Source of the DNA: Prevotella sp. | GTDB lineage: Bacteria > Bacteroidota > Bacteroidia > Bacteroidales > Bacteroidaceae | NCBI GenBank assembly: GCA_017965475.1 | Contig: JAGCPV010000044.1 | Span: 1 to 46,033 of the forward strand | Reading direction: 5' to 3' | DNA: 46,033 nucleotides | Shown here: positions 42,624-46,033 of the stretch, piece after piece | How positions within the stretch are numbered: position 1 is the stretch's first letter | Layout of the letters: every line of letters starts with the position of its first letter | Notes under the pieces: generated by a model | Databases searched by the model: none | What the model saw: the letters and a program-made list of their open reading frames with translations, nothing else | What the model was told of the DNA's origin: nothing | Translations under genes and position numbers: made by a program

Positions 42624-44183
42624 TTATTTATGTCGCGCCTCAAGCGTCTGTGTGATCTTCTGCTCCCGATGACAGATACGCACTTCGATGCCAAACTTGT
42701 CATGGATATGCTCGGCCAGATGCTGGGCGGAATAGACGGAGCGGTGCTGACCACCCGTACAACCGAAGGAGAACATCAAGGAGGTGAAACCACGCTGGAT
42801 ATAACGGCGTACATGGGCATCAGCCAACTTATAAACTGAGTCGAGGAAGATCAGGATCTCACCATCATCCTCGAGGAATCGGATCACGGGCTCGTCAAGA
42901 CCCGTCAGTTTCTTGTAAGGTTCATAGCGCCCCGGGTTATGAGTACTTCGGCAGTCGAACACATAGCCGCCACCGTTACCGCTCTCATCCTCAGGGATGC
43001 CCTTCTGATAAGAGAAACTAAACACCTTGACCACCAACGGTCCCTGGGCATCATAACGGGAGAAAGTGGCAGGACCATCTTGCGGGTGAGCCTTGTAAGG
43101 ATTCAGATCGGTCGTTTTATAACCATCAGCACGGGGAGCTACGGTTTCTGTCTGCTGGAACTGCGGCAACTCCGTCAGCTGACGCAGAATTTCCATTAGG
43201 TAGGGATAATGGAAGACCCCGCCCAAACCCAGCAGTTCCCTGAGGTTCTGGATGGCAGGTGGTATGCTTTCAATGAAGTGCTTCTTCTGCTCGAAGTAGC
43301 CACGGAAACCATAGGCACCCAGCACCTGAAGCGTGCGGAAAAGCACGAACAGGGAGAGACGATTGACGAAGTGGCGTACGGGCGGCACCTCGGTATAGTT
43401 CTTTAGTGAGTTGTAGTATTCATAGACGAGTTCCCGGCGCAGCTTATGGGGATAGCGCGCGGAGGCCTGCCAGAGGAAGGAGGCGAGATCATAATAATAC
43501 GGGCCTTTGCGACCACCTTGGTAATCGATGAACCACGGATTGCCATCATGGTCAAGCATCACGTTCCTGGCTTGGAAGTCACGGTAGAGGAAACTCTCCA
43601 CCTCGGGCACGGGATTATCGAGATCGGTCGTCAGATCCTTGGCAAAAAGACGGAAGTCAGCCTCCAGCTTCAACTCATGGAAGTCGAGTTCGGTAGCTTT
43701 CAGGAAACAATACTTGAAATAGTTGAGGTCGAAGAGAACGCTATCGACATTAAACTCTGCTTGAGGATAGCAGTTGGAGAAGTCTAGGTCGCGAGCACCT
43801 CGGATTTGCACATTCGGCAGTTCACGGATAGTACGACGTAGCAGTTCCTGCTCCTTAAGGGTATAACGCCCGCCTGCCTCACGTCCGCCACGAATGGCAT
43901 CGAAAAGGGAAGTGGAACCAAGGTCGGTCTGAAGATAACGCAACTCATCGTCACTGGTAGCAAGGATCTCCGGCACAGGTAACTTCCGCTTGTTGAAGTG
44001 TTCCGTGAGATATATAAAAGCATGATCCTCATCACGGCTTGTACCGATGACACCGACGACCGTCTGACCATCGCTGTCTGTCAGGCGGTAGTACGTGCGG
44101 TTGCTACCGCCACCCGGAATCTGCTGAACATTCGCTGGCTCAGCACCCTTCCATTGCCGATAGAGATCCAATAGTTTCTGCAT
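42624..44183 (-). CDS. AmgK-like sugar kinase fused to a RapZ-like C-terminal domain
   Basis: Probable anomeric MurNAc/GlcNAc kinase of cell-wall recycling (APH fold), about 519 residues. I start at the ATG at 44183 because it begins the conserved MQKLLDLYRQWKG lead; an upstream ATG at 44201 lies in the promoter box. APH features: SNRTYYRLTD nucleotide loop, YRDFQARNVM (catalytic Asp and Asn), FIDYQGGRKGP (metal Asp). The last ~150 residues match the RapZ C-terminal domain (VFDCRSTHNPGRYEPYK and FGCTGGQHRSVY). MurNAc-1-phosphate would be handed to the MurU-like enzyme encoded 13 kb downstream. Confidence 0.85.
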   Translation of the reverse strand: MQKLLDLYRQWKGAEPANVQQIPGGGSNRTYYRLTDSDGQTVVGVIGTSRDEDHAFIYLTEHFNKRKLPVPEILATSDDELRYLQTDLGSTSLFDAIRGGREAGGRYTLKEQELLRRTIRELPNVQIRGARDLDFSNCYPQAEFNVDSVLFDLNYFKYCFLKATELDFHELKLEADFRLFAKDLTTDLDNPVPEVESFLYRDFQARNVMLDHDGNPWFIDYQGGRKGPYYYDLASFLWQASARYPHKLRRELVYEYYNSLKNYTEVPPVRHFVNRLSLFVLFRTLQVLGAYGFRGYFEQKKHFIESIPPAIQNLRELLGLGGVFHYPYLMEILRQLTELPQFQQTETVAPRADGYKTTDLNPYKAHPQDGPATFSRYDAQGPLVVKVFSFSYQKGIPEDESGNGGGYVFDCRSTHNPGRYEPYKKLTGLDEPVIRFLEDDGEILIFLDSVYKLADAHVRRYIQRGFTSLMFSFGCTGGQHRSVYSAQHLAEHIHDKFGIEVRICHREQKITQTLEARHK

Positions 44184-44190
44184 ACCGTGG

Positions 44191-44198
44191 CAAAGGTA
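44191..44198 (-). promoter_or_regulatory. -7 box of the amgK-like gene
   Basis: TACCTTTG on minus matches TAnnTTTG and ends 7 bases before the ATG, as in the murU promoter. No clear TTG at -33. The messenger would be nearly leaderless. Confidence 0.5.
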
Positions 44199-44230
44199 CA
44201 CAATTTTTTGGAATAAAAGAAGAAAAAAGG

Positions 44231-44266
44231 CAAAAAAAATCCGGCTGCCTTACGACAGCCGGTTTT
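44231..44266 (-). terminator. Intrinsic terminator of groES-groL
   Basis: On minus, CCGGCTG (44256-44262 reversed) pairs with CAGCCGG (44241-44247) around an 8-base loop, then ATTTTTTTT. It lies 5-10 bases after the groL stop and separates it from the amgK-like gene. Confidence 0.85.
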
Positions 44267-44271
44267 GAGTA

Positions 44272-45915
<1,644 letters not shown>

Positions 45916-45945
45916 TTATTCTGAATATTCTGATTACTCTGATAA

Positions 45946-46033
45946 TTATTTCTCAATGACTGCGAGGACGTCAGACTGACGCATCATCAGATACTTCTCA
46001 CCCTCGAATTCGAGTTCTGTGCCAGAGTACTTA
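45946..46033 (-). CDS. groES: Co-chaperonin GroES, C-terminal part
   Basis: GroEL lid subunit. Only the last 28 codons plus stop are in the window: [19 protein letters not shown] then SDVLAVIEK, which is the typical GroES C-terminus (GEKYLIMRESDILAI-like). The gene runs off the right edge. It is the upstream partner of groL in the usual groES-groL operon. Confidence 0.95.
   Translation of the reverse strand, partial: KYSGTELEFEGEKYLMMRQSDVLAVIEK

Overview
The window looks like Bacteroidota chromosome, most likely Prevotellaceae-like. The evidence is the TAnnTTTG-type -7 promoter boxes, a GroEL with a GGM tail, an anhydro-MurNAc kinase fused to a RapZ-like domain, LruC and PEGA proteins, and a type VI secretion system (T6SS) of the Bacteroidota type (T6SSiii-like). 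Species cannot be fixed by eye. Almost everything reads on the minus strand; only mscL is on plus.

Layout. Left edge: 5' part of gap (1-216), divergent from mscL (464-889), then a bidirectional terminator. 954-27092 is one long minus-strand T6SS locus, transcribed right to left: clpV/tssH, tssB, an AraC-like regulator, tssC, two Hcp genes, a hairpin, a third Hcp, an Hcp-like protein, vgrG1, a beta-helical spike-like protein, an RRF-like protein, a DUF4280 PAAR-like protein, a PEGA lipoprotein-like or secreted protein, an E1 (ThiF-fold) enzyme, tssG, tssK, tssE, tssF, a ubiquitin-like protein, an E2-like enzyme, a secreted protein, a periplasmic coiled-coil/TM protein and a polytopic VWA-like/RING-H2-like/FHA-like membrane protein. 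Next come a decayed 5'-nucleotidase, guaA and a murU-like nucleotidyltransferase. 29874-42489 carries a second spike module (Hcp, Hcp-like, vgrG2, spike-like, RRF-like), followed by an LruC lipoprotein, a Cache sensor, and two PAP2/class A acid phosphatases around an OprP-like porin. The right edge has the amgK-like kinase, groL and the 3' end of groES.

How it works together. The sheath (TssBC), tube (Hcp), spike (VgrG, PAAR-like), baseplate (TssEFGK) and recycling ATPase (ClpV) of a contractile injector are all present. TssJ, TssL and TssM are absent, and I cannot assign TssN/O/P/Q/R with confidence. The last three genes probably build the envelope anchor instead.

The most striking point is a full ubiquitin-like conjugation set interleaved with the baseplate genes. 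It consists of a beta-grasp protein ending in Gly, an E1 with GxGxxG and candidate catalytic Cys, an E2 with HPN and Cys, and a cytosolic RING-H2-like loop in a membrane protein that also ends in an FHA-like domain. All have gaps of about 25 bp or less, or 4-base overlaps, with T6SS genes. I infer that protein modification controls or assembles this injector. Related prokaryotic E1/E2/Ubl sets are known from other contexts; whether this pairing with a T6SS has been described needs a literature check.
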